Shown: positions 8,912-18,308, counted from the first letter of the stretch. The stretch is 64,000 nt of DNA from PHAA01 sp034927445 (GCA_034927445.1 JAYFPZ010000009.1:48245-112244), one strand, 5' to 3'. Translations and numbers: made by a program. Notes: generated by a model from the letters alone, not told the origin.

Positions 8912-10999
8912 TTATACTATCTTCTCCAAAGGAGCCATATCTAATCTAAGCATTCTGGTCCCCGCTCTTTCAAAATCAATGACGGCAATATCGTCCTCAG
9001 TAAGCTTTAGAATTATACCCACCCCAAACTTCTTGTGAATCACTGTATCCCCTTCGAATAACTGGCCGCTGACCCTCTTCTTTTCGTGGGGAGAGTCAAT
9101 TAATTCTTCCGGTATCTCCTTAATAAAACGGGAGGGGGGATTATTTCTTTCATAACCGTACAAAAGTCTGGAAACGGCATTGGTGAGGTAGAGGCGCTCC
9201 TGGGCCCTGGTTATTCCCACATAACAAAGCCGGCGTTCCTCTTCCATATCTTCCAGGGTTTCGGTCCGATAGGAGGGGAAAACCCCTTCTTCCATCCCGG
9301 TCATAAATACCGCCGGGAATTCCAGACCCTTGGCCCCATGATAGGTCATCATCACCACGGCATCACTGTAATCAAGTTCATCGGTATCTTGAACCAACGC
9401 AATGCGGGCCAGAAAATCCTCCAGGCTGTCCAGCCCCTCATTCTCAGATTCCAAGGCCAGTGAGCGCAGTTCCTGCAAGTTTTCAATCCGGGTCTGGGCT
9501 TCGGTCACATTATTCTTTTTGAGGTCCTCCATATAACCACTTACGTCCATAACCTGATCCAACATTTCTTTGACTGAGGCGCCGGATTCATTGAGATTGC
9601 CGAAATAGGTAATCATACCATAGAAATCCTCCAGTACGTCTACCATCTTTTTACTGATACCGGTAATATCACCGGCATGGGGCAGGACCTCAATTACCGG
9701 CAGACCACTGGCAGCAGCGTATTCTTCCAGCTTTTCTATAGTTTTTTCCCCGATCCCGCGCCGGGGGATGTTGATAACCCGCCGGAAACTTAAGCGGTCA
9801 TTCTTATTGCAGACCAACTTCAGATAGGCAATAATATCTCTAATTTCTTTGCGTTCATAAAACCTGCGGGCCCCAATAATCCGGTAGGAAATATACTTGC
9901 GCAGCAGAGCCTCTTCAATAATACGGGATTGGGCGTGGGTCCGGTAGAAAATGGCACAGTCATTATAGCTGCGACCCTCGCGGTCAACCAAGTCGGCAAT
10001 GGTATTGGCTATGAACTGGGCTTCCTGAAAACTATCCCCGGCACAGAAGTAAATTATTTTCTCACCCAGGGCATTGTCGGTACGGAGAACCTTTTCTTCC
10101 CGTGCGCCATTGTTGGCAATAACCGCATTGGCCGCTTCAATTATCTGCTTGGTGGAGCGGTAATTGGTTTCCAGTTTAACCACTCTGGCTTCCGGATAGT
10201 CTTTTAAGAATTTCTTGACGTTGCCTGGTTCAGCCCCCCGCCAGCTGTAGATGGACTGATCCGGATCACCCACCACAAAAATATTACGGTGACGGGCAGC
10301 AAGCATTTTAGCCCATAAGTATTGGGCATAGTTGGTGTCTTGATACTCATCCACCATAATGAAGCGAAACCAATTCTGATATTTTTCCAATATCTCCGGG
10401 TATTCCTTGAACAATTTAATGCACAGTACAATCAGGTCTTCAAAATCCAAGGCATTGAATTCTTTCAGACGGGCGCTGTAGATGCGGTAATATTTATAGT
10501 ACTTGTCCTTGGCCAGGGCGGATACACCCAGGTTGTTGAAATAGGTCTCAGCATTTATCAAGCTGTTTTTGGCTTTTTTTATAGTATAGAGCACTTCATC
10601 CGGCTTACTCTCATAGTCATGCTCTTCCTTCAAAATCTCTTTCATCAGGGTCTTGCTTTCGCCATCGTCTAAAATGGCAAAGCTCTTATCATAACCCAAG
10701 TAATTTATGTCCATTCGCAAGATTTTATAACAGGCGGCGTGAAAGGTTTGAATCCAGTGACCGTTATAGTCAGGAATCATTCGTGCCACCCGCGCTCGCA
10801 TTTCCTGGGCGGCTTTATTGGTAAAGGTGATGGCCAGGATCGCATCAGGATTAACTCCGTTATCTATCAGATAGCTGATCCGGCTGGTTAGGACCCGGGT
10901 CTTGCCGCTGCCGGCGCCTGCCAGAACCATACAAGGACCGTCTCGGTGCAGGACTGCCTCCTGCTGCTGATCATTCAGACCGGTTAGAATATCAGACAT
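8912..10999 (-). CDS. pcrA: ATP-dependent DNA helicase PcrA/UvrD
   Basis: A 695-residue superfamily 1A helicase of repair and plasmid replication. It shows motif I AGAGSGKTRVLTSRISYL, motif II MVDEYQDTN, motif III VGDPDQSIYSWRGA, motif IV ETNYRSTKQI, and motifs V/VI MTYHGAKGLEFPAVF and LCYVGITRAQERLYL. The C-terminus keeps the PcrA-type Tudor-like tail (GDTVIHKKFGVGIILKL). The ATG at 10999 is used because MSDILTGLNDQQQEAV is the normal family start; a longer frame upstream has no family similarity. The pcrA-ligA order is common in Bacillota. Confidence 0.95.
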   Translation of the reverse strand: MSDILTGLNDQQQEAVLHRDGPCMVLAGAGSGKTRVLTSRISYLIDNGVNPDAILAITFTNKAAQEMRARVARMIPDYNGHWIQTFHAACYKILRMDINYLGYDKSFAILDDGESKTLMKEILKEEHDYESKPDEVLYTIKKAKNSLINAETYFNNLGVSALAKDKYYKYYRIYSARLKEFNALDFEDLIVLCIKLFKEYPEILEKYQNWFRFIMVDEYQDTNYAQYLWAKMLAARHRNIFVVGDPDQSIYSWRGAEPGNVKKFLKDYPEARVVKLETNYRSTKQIIEAANAVIANNGAREEKVLRTDNALGEKIIYFCAGDSFQEAQFIANTIADLVDREGRSYNDCAIFYRTHAQSRIIEEALLRKYISYRIIGARRFYERKEIRDIIAYLKLVCNKNDRLSFRRVINIPRRGIGEKTIEKLEEYAAASGLPVIEVLPHAGDITGISKKMVDVLEDFYGMITYFGNLNESGASVKEMLDQVMDVSGYMEDLKKNNVTEAQTRIENLQELRSLALESENEGLDSLEDFLARIALVQDTDELDYSDAVVMMTYHGAKGLEFPAVFMTGMEEGVFPSYRTETLEDMEEERRLCYVGITRAQERLYLTNAVSRLLYGYERNNPPSRFIKEIPEELIDSPHEKKRVSGQLFEGDTVIHKKFGVGIILKLTEDDIAVIDFERAGTRMLRLDMAPLEKIV

Positions 11000-11189
11000 A
11001 CCATTTTCCCTGCTTTCAAAATAATCTCCATTTTTAATAATAACACAAGACGGCAACAGTTGAATCACTTCAAAGTTGCCATTTTGCCATATTATGCCTC
11101 GTTCGGAGTAACATGCCATCAGCTGATTCCATATGATAACTACTGAAAGCATGTATTATTTAATTTGTGCAAGGAAGGGGGTATAGGAT

Positions 11190-11600
11190 ATGGCCTACCA
11201 GAAACTGCTTAATATGATAATTGAAGCCATGAAAGATGAAAAACATGATGCCAAAAAATATTATAAAATGTTGAAAATGACCAATAATCCTACCATACGC
11301 AATCAAATCCGGTTTGCTTATGAAGATGAGAAAGTCCACTATAAATTATTTAAGCGACTCTATTTCGAACTGACAGGGGAGTGGATTAAGGTTGAGACGC
11401 CGCCGGTGGTATTGGAGAAAACCCTTATAGGAAACGTTAAAACCAGTATTGACGGGGAATTAGACGCAGTGGAATTATATCGTCAGATCTATGCCATGCT
11501 TTCAAAACAATCACAACGGGATACGTTATTCAGAATTATCACCGATGAACAGGAACACGCCACTCGTTTTGTATATGTCTATGCTATTCTGACCAAATAA
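11190..11600 (+). CDS. Ferritin-like (rubrerythrin-fold) protein
   Basis: A 136-residue all-helical protein. Two E-x-x-H-type metal motifs are visible (EDEKVHYKLFKRLY near residue 48 and DEQEHATRFVYVY near residue 120), plus additional Glu residues in the helices (EAMKDEKHDAKKYY, DGELDAVELYRQIY), as expected for a four-helix di-iron bundle. There is no rubredoxin domain. A GGAAGGGGGTATAGGAT site precedes the ATG. Role in iron or oxidative-stress handling is inferred from the fold. It is convergent with the histidine operon. Confidence 0.75.
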   Translation: MAYQKLLNMIIEAMKDEKHDAKKYYKMLKMTNNPTIRNQIRFAYEDEKVHYKLFKRLYFELTGEWIKVETPPVVLEKTLIGNVKTSIDGELDAVELYRQIYAMLSKQSQRDTLFRIITDEQEHATRFVYVYAILTK

Positions 11601-11642
11601 CTTGCAGCGATTGGATAAACCTTGGGTAATAGGAGAAAAATA

Positions 11643-11684
11643 GCGGGACGGTCAGGCGCATTCGCGCCTTTCTCGTCCCCCTGT
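11643..11684. repeat. GGGACGG palindromic element between convergent genes
   Basis: GGGACGGTCAGGCGC, a short loop, then GCGCCTTTCTCGTCCC form a hairpin with the same GGGACGG outer arms as the other elements in the window. Its position just past the stop codons of two convergent genes would let it act as a terminator, though no long T run follows. Confidence 0.55.
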
Positions 11685-11688
11685 TGCT

Positions 11689-12336
11689 TTAGCGGCGTGA
11701 TTTCAGTTCTGCAAATATGTCATCCAAGGATACTCCCTGCTCAACCAGAAGTACGAGCAGATGATAGATCAAATCTGAGGTTTCATAGACCACTTCTTCT
11801 TTACTGCGGTTCTTGGAGGCAATTATGACCTCGGCGTTCTCTTCTCCCACCTTTTTCAGAATCTTATCCAAGCCTTTAGTAAACAGGTAGGTGGTGTAGG
11901 AGCCTTCCGGCATCTTCTGCCGACGGTCCACGATGACATTATACAGTTCATACAGGATTCCCGGACCGGCCGGGGAAGCATATACCTGGTCCGGGTCGAA
12001 CACTGCAGGCGCTACCTCCTCGCCGGAGGCATTGCGGTAAAAACAGGAATAATGTCCGGTATGGCAGGCCGCCCCGGTCTGTTCCACTTTTATCAGCAGG
12101 GTGTCTTCATCACAGTCGTATAGTATCTCCTTGACTGCCTGGATATGCCCGGATGATTCTCCTTTCATCCACAAAGCCTGGCGGCTGCGCGAATAAAACC
12201 AGGTCTTCCCGGTTTCCAGGGTTTTGCTGAGCGATTCTTTATTCATATAGGCCATCATCAACACCTGACCGCTCCGATAGTCTTGAACAATTGCGGGAAC
12301 CAGTCCACGTTCATCGAATTTAATGCTGTTAATCAT
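11689..12336 (-). CDS. hisI: Bifunctional phosphoribosyl-AMP cyclohydrolase / phosphoribosyl-ATP pyrophosphatase
   Basis: A 215-residue fused HisIE catalysing the second and third steps of histidine synthesis. The N-terminal HisI half has YMNKESLSKTLETGKTWFYS, SRQALWMKGESSGH and the zinc-site cysteines in DCDED, GAACHTGHYSCF. The C-terminal HisE half (from about residue 115) has the MazG-like acidic core GEENAEVIIASKNRSKEEVV and YETSDLIYHLLVLL. It overlaps hisF by 4 bases and is the last gene of the operon. Confidence 0.96.
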   Translation of the reverse strand: MINSIKFDERGLVPAIVQDYRSGQVLMMAYMNKESLSKTLETGKTWFYSRSRQALWMKGESSGHIQAVKEILYDCDEDTLLIKVEQTGAACHTGHYSCFYRNASGEEVAPAVFDPDQVYASPAGPGILYELYNVIVDRRQKMPEGSYTTYLFTKGLDKILKKVGEENAEVIIASKNRSKEEVVYETSDLIYHLLVLLVEQGVSLDDIFAELKSRR

Positions 12337-13091
12337 AATCTAATCGACACTCCCTTTTCGGCCAGGTATTGCTTGGCTTCGTTAATTGTATATTCACGAT
12401 AATGAAAGATGGAGGCGCACAGCACCGCGTCCGCTTGTCCGGCTGCACAAGCTTCGTATAAATGATCAAGATTACCGGCCCCCCCGGAAGCGATAACCGG
12501 AATGGAAAGCTCCTCGGCCACCGCGGCGGTCAGGGGAATGTCATAACCATCCTTGGTTCCATCCTTGTCCATACTGGTCAGAAGGATCTCCCCGGCACCC
12601 AGACTCTCAACTTTGTGAGCCCATTCCAAGACATCGATCCCGGTCGGAGTTCTGCCTCCATTGATATATACTTCCCATCCAACCGTATCCCGGCGGCGGG
12701 CATCTATGGCTACTATTATACACTGGCTGCCAAACTTCAAAGCGCCTTCCCGAACCAGAGCCGGATCTTTAATGGCGGCAGAGTTTACGGAGACCTTGTC
12801 GGCCCCGGCATGAAGCGTGTCTCTTATATCGTCAATATTGCGTATTCCGCCGCCTACGGCAAAGGGAATGAAGACTTCCCGGGCCGTGTTGCGGACAACC
12901 TCCAGCATAGTCTTGCGCGCCTCGGCTGAGGCGGTAATATCCAGGAAGACCAGTTCATCGGCTCCCTCGCGGTCATAATAAGCAGCCAGTTCCACCGGGT
13001 CGCCGGCATCCCTTAAATTAACAAAGTTTATTCCTTTTACCACCCGGCCAGCATGTACATCCAGACAGGGTATTATTCTTTTAGCCAGCAT
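12333..13091 (-). CDS. hisF: Imidazole glycerol phosphate synthase, cyclase subunit
   Basis: A 252-residue TIM barrel that, with HisH, converts PRFAR and glutamine-derived ammonia to imidazole glycerol phosphate and AICAR. It starts MLAKRIIPCLDVHAGRVVKG with the catalytic Asp of the first strand, and has FAVGGGIRNIDDIR, GADKVSVNSAA and IPVIASGGAGNLDHL phosphate loops. AICAR released here feeds purine synthesis, whose operon lies just upstream. A 157-bp gap containing a perfect palindrome separates it from hisA. Confidence 0.97.
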   Translation of the reverse strand: MLAKRIIPCLDVHAGRVVKGINFVNLRDAGDPVELAAYYDREGADELVFLDITASAEARKTMLEVVRNTAREVFIPFAVGGGIRNIDDIRDTLHAGADKVSVNSAAIKDPALVREGALKFGSQCIIVAIDARRRDTVGWEVYINGGRTPTGIDVLEWAHKVESLGAGEILLTSMDKDGTKDGYDIPLTAAVAEELSIPVIASGGAGNLDHLYEACAAGQADAVLCASIFHYREYTINEAKQYLAEKGVSIRL

Positions 13092-13120
13092 AATGGGCTC
13101 CCTTCATCAGGTCACATTCT

Positions 13121-13209
13121 GGGGCGAACAAGGGGACGGGTACCTCGTTCACCTCTTAAGTGGTTACGAAGGTGAAGATGAACGAGGTACCCGTCCCCTT
13201 GTTCGCCCC
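13121..13209. repeat. Perfect 30-bp inverted repeat inside the his operon
   Basis: The arms 13121-13150 and 13180-13209 are exact reverse complements over 30 bases, separated by 29 bases. Each arm holds the AAGGGGACGGGTACC core shared with other elements in the window. A further CCGTCCCCTT fragment follows at 13208-13217. It fills the hisA-hisF gap of an otherwise tightly packed operon and would form a very stable RNA hairpin. Confidence 0.9.
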
Positions 13210-13247
13210 GTCCCCTTGACAACTTCTTGACAATTTTTCACGTTACG

Positions 13248-13973
13248 TCAGCGAGCGGCCTTGAGTGCCTCCGGCAAGGTGATCCGGCCCTCATAAAGGG
13301 ATTTGCCGATGATGGCGCCGCTTACCCCCAGTTTCTCCAATTGCTTTAATGATTTAACATTATCTATGGTGGAGACTCCGCCCGAAGCAATTATTTTCAG
13401 TCTGGTATTGCGCGCCATTTTTTCTATGGCAGGAAGGTTGGGGCCCTGCAGCAGTCCGTCCCGGGAAATATCGGTATAGACCGCCGTTTCAACCCCCATC
13501 TTACGCATGATCTTGCCAAACTCCAAGGCCGGCATGGCTGATTCCTGCACCCAGCCGTCAATGGCGACCATACCGTTGCGGGCGTCGATCCCCAGCACGA
13601 TCTTTTGGGGGCCGTAGTGTTTTAAAAGTTCTTCCATGAAAGCGGCGTTTTCCACGGCCCGGGTGCCGATTATGACCCGGCTGGCGCCGATAGCCAGAAG
13701 CCGCTCCACATCCCCCCGGGTACGCAGTCCTCCCCCCACCTGGAAGGGGATTGTAATTGACAGGGCTATTTCGGTTATAGCCTTAAGGTTGCGGGGACCG
13801 CCCTCAAAAGCTCCGTCAAGATCCACCACATGCAGATGTTGGGCTCCCTGCTTCTGAAAGGCCCGGGCTATCTGGCCGGGAGTATCCGAATATATGGTTT
13901 TGTCTTCCTTTTTACCCTGTACCAGGCGCACACACTGGCCGTCTTTCAAATCAATAGCCGGATAAATTACCAT
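13248..13973 (-). CDS. hisA: ProFAR isomerase (phosphoribosylformimino-AICAR-P isomerase)
   Basis: A 241-residue beta/alpha barrel for the fourth step of histidine synthesis. Motifs: MVIYPAIDLKDGQCVRLVQG with the catalytic Asp, the second-half Asp in YTDISRDGLLQGPN, and the phosphate loops FQVGGGLRTRGD and KIIASGGVSTIDN. It is the ancestral half-barrel partner of HisF. Its start codon overlaps the hisH stop by one base, so the two are translationally coupled. Confidence 0.96.
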   Translation of the reverse strand: MVIYPAIDLKDGQCVRLVQGKKEDKTIYSDTPGQIARAFQKQGAQHLHVVDLDGAFEGGPRNLKAITEIALSITIPFQVGGGLRTRGDVERLLAIGASRVIIGTRAVENAAFMEELLKHYGPQKIVLGIDARNGMVAIDGWVQESAMPALEFGKIMRKMGVETAVYTDISRDGLLQGPNLPAIEKMARNTRLKIIASGGVSTIDNVKSLKQLEKLGVSGAIIGKSLYEGRITLPEALKAAR

Positions 13974-14581
13974 TATGACATCTCCCCAAAGTTCCTCAGT
14001 ATTTTTAAGCCCAATTCGCTCGATTTCTCAGGGTGAAATTGAGTGGCAAAAATCCGTCCCTGCTCCAGGGCGGAGACGAAATTCACCCCGTACTCAGTAC
14101 GGGCGGCTGCTACCGCCTCATCCGCGGGTACTACATAATAGGAATGGACAAAATAAAAATAACTGCCATTGGGAATTCCCGCCAGCAACTTGCTGGCAGG
14201 ATTTATGGCAATGCTGTTCCAGCCTATCTGGGGTACTTTAAATTTGCCGGGCAGGCAAAACTTCTCCACCCGCCCCGGGATAATATCCAGTCCCTGGTGT
14301 ACGCCATTTTCATCACTCTCAGTAAAAAGCAGCTGCATTCCCAGGCAAATCCCGAGGAACGGCTTCTCCTGCCTGACGACCTCCCTAATCACCTGATCAA
14401 TGCCCAGACTCCGAATATTGCCGATGGCATCGGCAAAAGCCCCTACTCCGGGTAAAATCACCTTTTCCGCCTGGAGGATAACCTCGGGGGCAGAGGTAAT
14501 CATGGCTTCATAACCAAGCTTCAGCAGGGCGTTTTTCACGCTGCCCAGATTGCCCATTCCATAATCAATGATTGCGATCAA
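13973..14581 (-). CDS. hisH: Imidazole glycerol phosphate synthase, glutaminase subunit
   Basis: A 202-residue class I glutamine amidotransferase partnering HisF. The nucleophile Cys is in FLGICLGMQLLF, the His/Glu in FATQFHPEKSSELG, and the N-terminus is IAIIDYGMGNLGSVKNALLK. The start is a TTG at 14581 with GGAGG eight bases upstream; the longer frame upstream is the tail region of hisB and is not used. It lies 13 bases after hisB. Confidence 0.95.
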   Translation of the reverse strand: MIAIIDYGMGNLGSVKNALLKLGYEAMITSAPEVILQAEKVILPGVGAFADAIGNIRSLGIDQVIREVVRQEKPFLGICLGMQLLFTESDENGVHQGLDIIPGRVEKFCLPGKFKVPQIGWNSIAINPASKLLAGIPNGSYFYFVHSYYVVPADEAVAAARTEYGVNFVSALEQGRIFATQFHPEKSSELGLKILRNFGEMS

Positions 14582-14594
14582 AGTCTGCGCCTCC

Positions 14595-15191
14595 CTATAG
14601 TTTGCCTTTGGAAGACCATACCCCTTCAATATCAGGTTCGATGCTCACCGCCGCCCGAAAGGCCCGGGCAAAAGCCTTAAAAACCGCTTCGATAATATGA
14701 TGGGAATTTTCTCCTCTTAATAAATCAATGTGAATAGTCATTCCCGCATGACCGGCCAGAGCCTGGAAAAATTCTTTTACATTTTCAGTAGTCAGAACCC
14801 CTAATTTCTCAGCCGGAATACTGACCTCGTATACCAGATAAGGCCGGTTGGATAAATCGATGACTACCCGGGCCAGGGCTTCATCCATGGGCACCGTGGC
14901 TTCTCCGTAACGATTGATGCCGCTTTTCTCACCTGCTGCCATTTTAATGGCCTCACCCAGACAAATTCCTATATCTTCGACGGTATGGTGGTCGTCAACT
15001 TCCATATCACCCCGGGCCGCCAGCTTAAGGTTGCACAAACTGTGCACTGAAAATAAAGTAAGCATATGACTGAGAAAGGTTATCTCCGTATCAATCTGGT
15101 GAAGACCATTGCCATCCAGATCCAGCTCTACGAAAATCTCGGTTTCCCTGGTTTTTCTTTTAATCTCACCGATTCTTTTCAAATCTGCCAT
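14595..15191 (-). CDS. hisB: Imidazoleglycerol-phosphate dehydratase
   Basis: A 198-residue monofunctional HisB (the dehydratase domain only, as usual outside Enterobacteria). The metal-binding His/Glu clusters are DHHTVEDIGICLGEAI and HAGMTIHIDLLRGENSHHIIE, with FLSHMLTLFSVHSLCNL before them. The ATG at 15191 has GAAAGGAGAGTTAGC upstream. It begins one base past the hisD stop. The order hisD-hisB lacks the hisC aminotransferase commonly found between them. Confidence 0.96.
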   Translation of the reverse strand: MADLKRIGEIKRKTRETEIFVELDLDGNGLHQIDTEITFLSHMLTLFSVHSLCNLKLAARGDMEVDDHHTVEDIGICLGEAIKMAAGEKSGINRYGEATVPMDEALARVVIDLSNRPYLVYEVSIPAEKLGVLTTENVKEFFQALAGHAGMTIHIDLLRGENSHHIIEAVFKAFARAFRAAVSIEPDIEGVWSSKGKL

Positions 15192-15192
15192 G

Positions 15193-16479
15193 CTAACTCT
15201 CCTTTCTGACCTGCAAACAATTGGCATGCGCGGTTAATCCTTCGACCTCAGCCAGTTTAATTATATCACCGGCATCCTCTTTCATACTCAGGGGAGAATA
15301 ATAAATAATACTGGAAGCTTTCATAAATGTATCAACGGTTACCGGGGAGTAAAACTTGGCGGTTCCTCCGGTGGGCAGAATGTGATTGGGCCCGGCCAGG
15401 TAATCGCCAACCGGTTCGGGGGTGTAGCGGCCCATAAATATTGCCCCGGCATTGCGTATTTTGCTCAGTATCTCAAAGGGCTTCTCCACCATTAATTCCA
15501 GATGTTCCGGTGCCACCTGGTTAACCACGCTGCAGGCTTCATGCAAATCCTTGACCAGGATGAGCGCGCCATAATCCTGCAGTGATTTTTCAATAATCTC
15601 ACGGCGGGACAAATTTATTATTTGCCGCTCTATTTCCATCTCCACCGCATCCAACAGACCGGGATCATCAGTTACCAAAATACTGCGGGCCAGTACATCG
15701 TGCTCCGCCTGGGACATCATATCTGCCGCCAAATAAACCGGATTGGCATGGCGGTCGGCTACAATCAGTATTTCGCTGGGGCCAGCCAGCATGTCGATAT
15801 TAACATCCCCATAAACCATTTTCTTGGCTATGGTAACATAAATATTGCCCGGTCCGCTGATCAAGTCAACCTTCCGAATGGTTTGCGTCCCCCAGGCGAG
15901 ACCGAAAACCGCCTGGGCACCACCCATTTTATATATTTCCTTCAGTCCCAGTTCCGCGGCGGCCACTAATGTATACGGATTCATCCTGCCCATCCGGTCT
16001 GGCGGGCTGACCATGGCTATCTCCTCTACCCCGGCAACCAGAGCGGGAATGGCGTTCATTAAGACTGAAGAGGGATAAGCAGCCGTACCGCCGGGTACAT
16101 AGATACCCACACGGTGCAGGGGGCGGTAGAGCTGCCCCAGAATGTTGCCCTTGTCATCTGGTTCCATCCAGGATTTTTTCAACTGCTTGCGGTGAAACGC
16201 CTTAATATTTTCAATGGCCTTACGCAGAGCCTTTATGTAATCGTCATCGACCCGGGCTCGTGCTTCCTGGATCTCCTGGTCACTGACTAAAAAATTCTCT
16301 TCATTTATAACTGCCCCATCGAATCTGGCAGTGCAGGCAAATATGCCCTGGTTGCCCAGAGTTTTGACCTCCCGGGCGATAGCCTCTACGCCCGCTTCAA
16401 ACCTGCTCAGGTCGATTGCACCTGCTGATAAAAATCCCTGTAAATCCCCGGCGGTATTATCAAATCTCTTTATCTTCAT
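15193..16479 (-). CDS. hisD: Histidinol dehydrogenase
   Basis: A 428-residue enzyme carrying out the last two oxidations from histidinol to histidine with NAD+. Signatures include YVPGGTAAYPSSVLMNAIPA, SGPGNIYVTIAKKMVYGDV, the zinc ligands in MMSQAEHD, and APEHLELMVEKP, followed by GPNHILPTGGTAKFYS with the catalytic His. The ATG at 16479 has AGGGG upstream. It starts directly after the hisG stop. Confidence 0.97.
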   Translation of the reverse strand: MKIKRFDNTAGDLQGFLSAGAIDLSRFEAGVEAIAREVKTLGNQGIFACTARFDGAVINEENFLVSDQEIQEARARVDDDYIKALRKAIENIKAFHRKQLKKSWMEPDDKGNILGQLYRPLHRVGIYVPGGTAAYPSSVLMNAIPALVAGVEEIAMVSPPDRMGRMNPYTLVAAAELGLKEIYKMGGAQAVFGLAWGTQTIRKVDLISGPGNIYVTIAKKMVYGDVNIDMLAGPSEILIVADRHANPVYLAADMMSQAEHDVLARSILVTDDPGLLDAVEMEIERQIINLSRREIIEKSLQDYGALILVKDLHEACSVVNQVAPEHLELMVEKPFEILSKIRNAGAIFMGRYTPEPVGDYLAGPNHILPTGGTAKFYSPVTVDTFMKASSIIYYSPLSMKEDAGDIIKLAEVEGLTAHANCLQVRKES

Positions 16480-16481
16480 GG

Positions 16482-17132
16482 TCAATTCCCCTTTACTAAT
16501 CTCTGAATTTTTTCCAATAATGGCTGGATAGTATCATATTTGGTCCGATAACTGACCCGGTTTCCGATCATCCTGGTAGTGGAATCCATGATACTGACCA
16601 GTTCAATCAGATTATTTTCCCGAAGGGTCCGGCCGGATGAAACAATATCCACGATGACATCGGACAGTCCCATCAGGGGAGCGAGTTCAATGTTGCCGTG
16701 CAGTTTTATTACCTCGACCTGCAATCCCTGCTGCCGGAAGAAATTCTCCGCTACACTGGGAAATTTGGTAGCAACTCGTTTATAATTCAACCCTTTGAGA
16801 GTTATACCGCGCATGGCGGCGGGTATGGCCACCACAAAACGGCAGTAGCCATATTCCAAATCAACCATCTCAAAGACGTCCTTGCCCTGTTCAACAATTA
16901 CGTCCTTACCGACAACCCCAAGATCGGCGGCGCCATGTTCCACGTAGGCGGGAACATCGGTGGGACGACAGATGATATATTTTATAGGTGGGGTACCCGG
17001 ATAATCAAATACCATATTACGGCTTTCGGAAGATATTCCGTCATGGGGCAGCCCAGCTCTTTGCAGCAAGTCTATCGTTGGGTTCAGCAAAGTACCCTTG
17101 GACAGAGCGATCGTCAGACAATTGTCCTGCAT
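16482..17132 (-). CDS. hisG: ATP phosphoribosyltransferase, short form
   Basis: A 216-residue HisG of the short class, lacking the C-terminal ACT-like regulatory domain of the long form; it condenses ATP and PRPP in the first committed step. Motifs: LTIALSKGTLLNPTIDLLQR and the PRPP loop DVIVDIVSSGRTLRENNL. Short HisG requires HisZ for activity and feedback control, and hisZ lies 21 bp upstream. The ribosome binding site is AGGAGGAAAAGACTT. Confidence 0.96.
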   Translation of the reverse strand: MQDNCLTIALSKGTLLNPTIDLLQRAGLPHDGISSESRNMVFDYPGTPPIKYIICRPTDVPAYVEHGAADLGVVGKDVIVEQGKDVFEMVDLEYGYCRFVVAIPAAMRGITLKGLNYKRVATKFPSVAENFFRQQGLQVEVIKLHGNIELAPLMGLSDVIVDIVSSGRTLRENNLIELVSIMDSTTRMIGNRVSYRTKYDTIQPLLEKIQRLVKGN

Positions 17133-17153
17133 AAGTCTTTTCCTCCTGCTTTG

Positions 17154-18308
17154 TTACTCGCCATCGACATAAACCAGCGTATAATGGCCACGGCCGGCCA
17201 GCTTTTTCTGCAACTCCTCGCGGCTGAGTCTTTCTACGTCCAGCTCCACTATCTTGCCCTCAAGTCTTAGTGCATCCGCCTTTCGCAGTACCGCCTGGAG
17301 ATTGGCTCCTCCTACCAGATAGCGGGGCGGTTCCTTGTGCTGACTCTTTAAGACCAGGGTAAGGCGATCCATCCCCAGGGCAAATCCGGTAGCCGGGCAG
17401 GGAAAGCCGAATTGGGAAAGAAGCCGGTCGTAGCGTCCTCCTCCCAGCAAGCCATAGCCGAGGTCGGGGGAAAACCCTTCAAAAACCACCCCGGTATAGT
17501 AATCCAGACCCCTTATGACTCCCATATCGACCAATATATGTTCCTGGACCCCCATGCATTGCAGAGCATCATATATCTGGATCAGTTCCTCCACCGCCTG
17601 CACCGTATTGCGGCTTTTCTCCAGGCAGGGAAGTTTATTTAATATCTCCAAACCGCCATGCATGGTAGGCAGCATGGCAATCGTTTCTTTCAAAAGATCA
17701 CGGATGGGAAGCTTCTCCAGCGTCCTGGACAGTTCGACCAAATCTTTTTTCTCCACCAGTTTCTTGATTATATCTTTTTCTTCCGCCTCAATGGCGCTGT
17801 CTTCCAGCAGGCTGTTAAATATGCCGATCTGATTAAGGCTGACGATAAAATTATTAACCCCAAACTCCAGCATCACTTTGACCGCCAGACTGATTACCTC
17901 GGCATCAGCCCAGGGGCCGGACGCCCCCAGCAGTTCAACCCCGGTTTGCCAGAATTCCCGGTATTGGGCGAGATGGGGCTGAACATGACGAAAAACATTG
18001 GTGGAATAGTACAGGCGGCGGGGTAATTTTTCATCCTGAAGATGGGTAGCGGCCAAACGGGCAATAGCAACGGTCATTTCCGGGCGCAGGGACAGAATTC
18101 CTCCCTCCCGGTCCATGAACAGGAACAGCTTCTCCCGCATATTCCCGCCAGCTTCTACAACCTCCAGAAATTCGAAGGTGGGAGTCAAGACCTCTTCGTA
18201 ACCAAATAACGCAAACAACTCGGCGGCCTTTTTTTCAAGTTTTCTCCTGGTCTTCATTTCATCCGGCAGCAAGTCGCGTAATCCTTTAGGAATTTCCTTG
18301 TTTCTCAT
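17154..18308 (-). CDS. hisZ: ATP phosphoribosyltransferase regulatory subunit
   Basis: A 384-residue paralogue of histidyl-tRNA synthetase that forms a hetero-octamer with short HisG. It has the class II core (IPKGLRDLLPDEMKTRRKLE, LRPEMTVAIARLAATHL, RLYYSTNVFRHVQPHLAQYR, DYYTGVVFEGFSPDLGYGLL, GGGRYDRLLSQFG) but lacks the anticodon-binding domain, which separates it from HisRS. The first gene of the his block; AAGGAGTAAGAAG precedes its ATG. Confidence 0.95.
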   Translation of the reverse strand: MRNKEIPKGLRDLLPDEMKTRRKLEKKAAELFALFGYEEVLTPTFEFLEVVEAGGNMREKLFLFMDREGGILSLRPEMTVAIARLAATHLQDEKLPRRLYYSTNVFRHVQPHLAQYREFWQTGVELLGASGPWADAEVISLAVKVMLEFGVNNFIVSLNQIGIFNSLLEDSAIEAEEKDIIKKLVEKKDLVELSRTLEKLPIRDLLKETIAMLPTMHGGLEILNKLPCLEKSRNTVQAVEELIQIYDALQCMGVQEHILVDMGVIRGLDYYTGVVFEGFSPDLGYGLLGGGRYDRLLSQFGFPCPATGFALGMDRLTLVLKSQHKEPPRYLVGGANLQAVLRKADALRLEGKIVELDVERLSREELQKKLAGRGHYTLVYVDGE

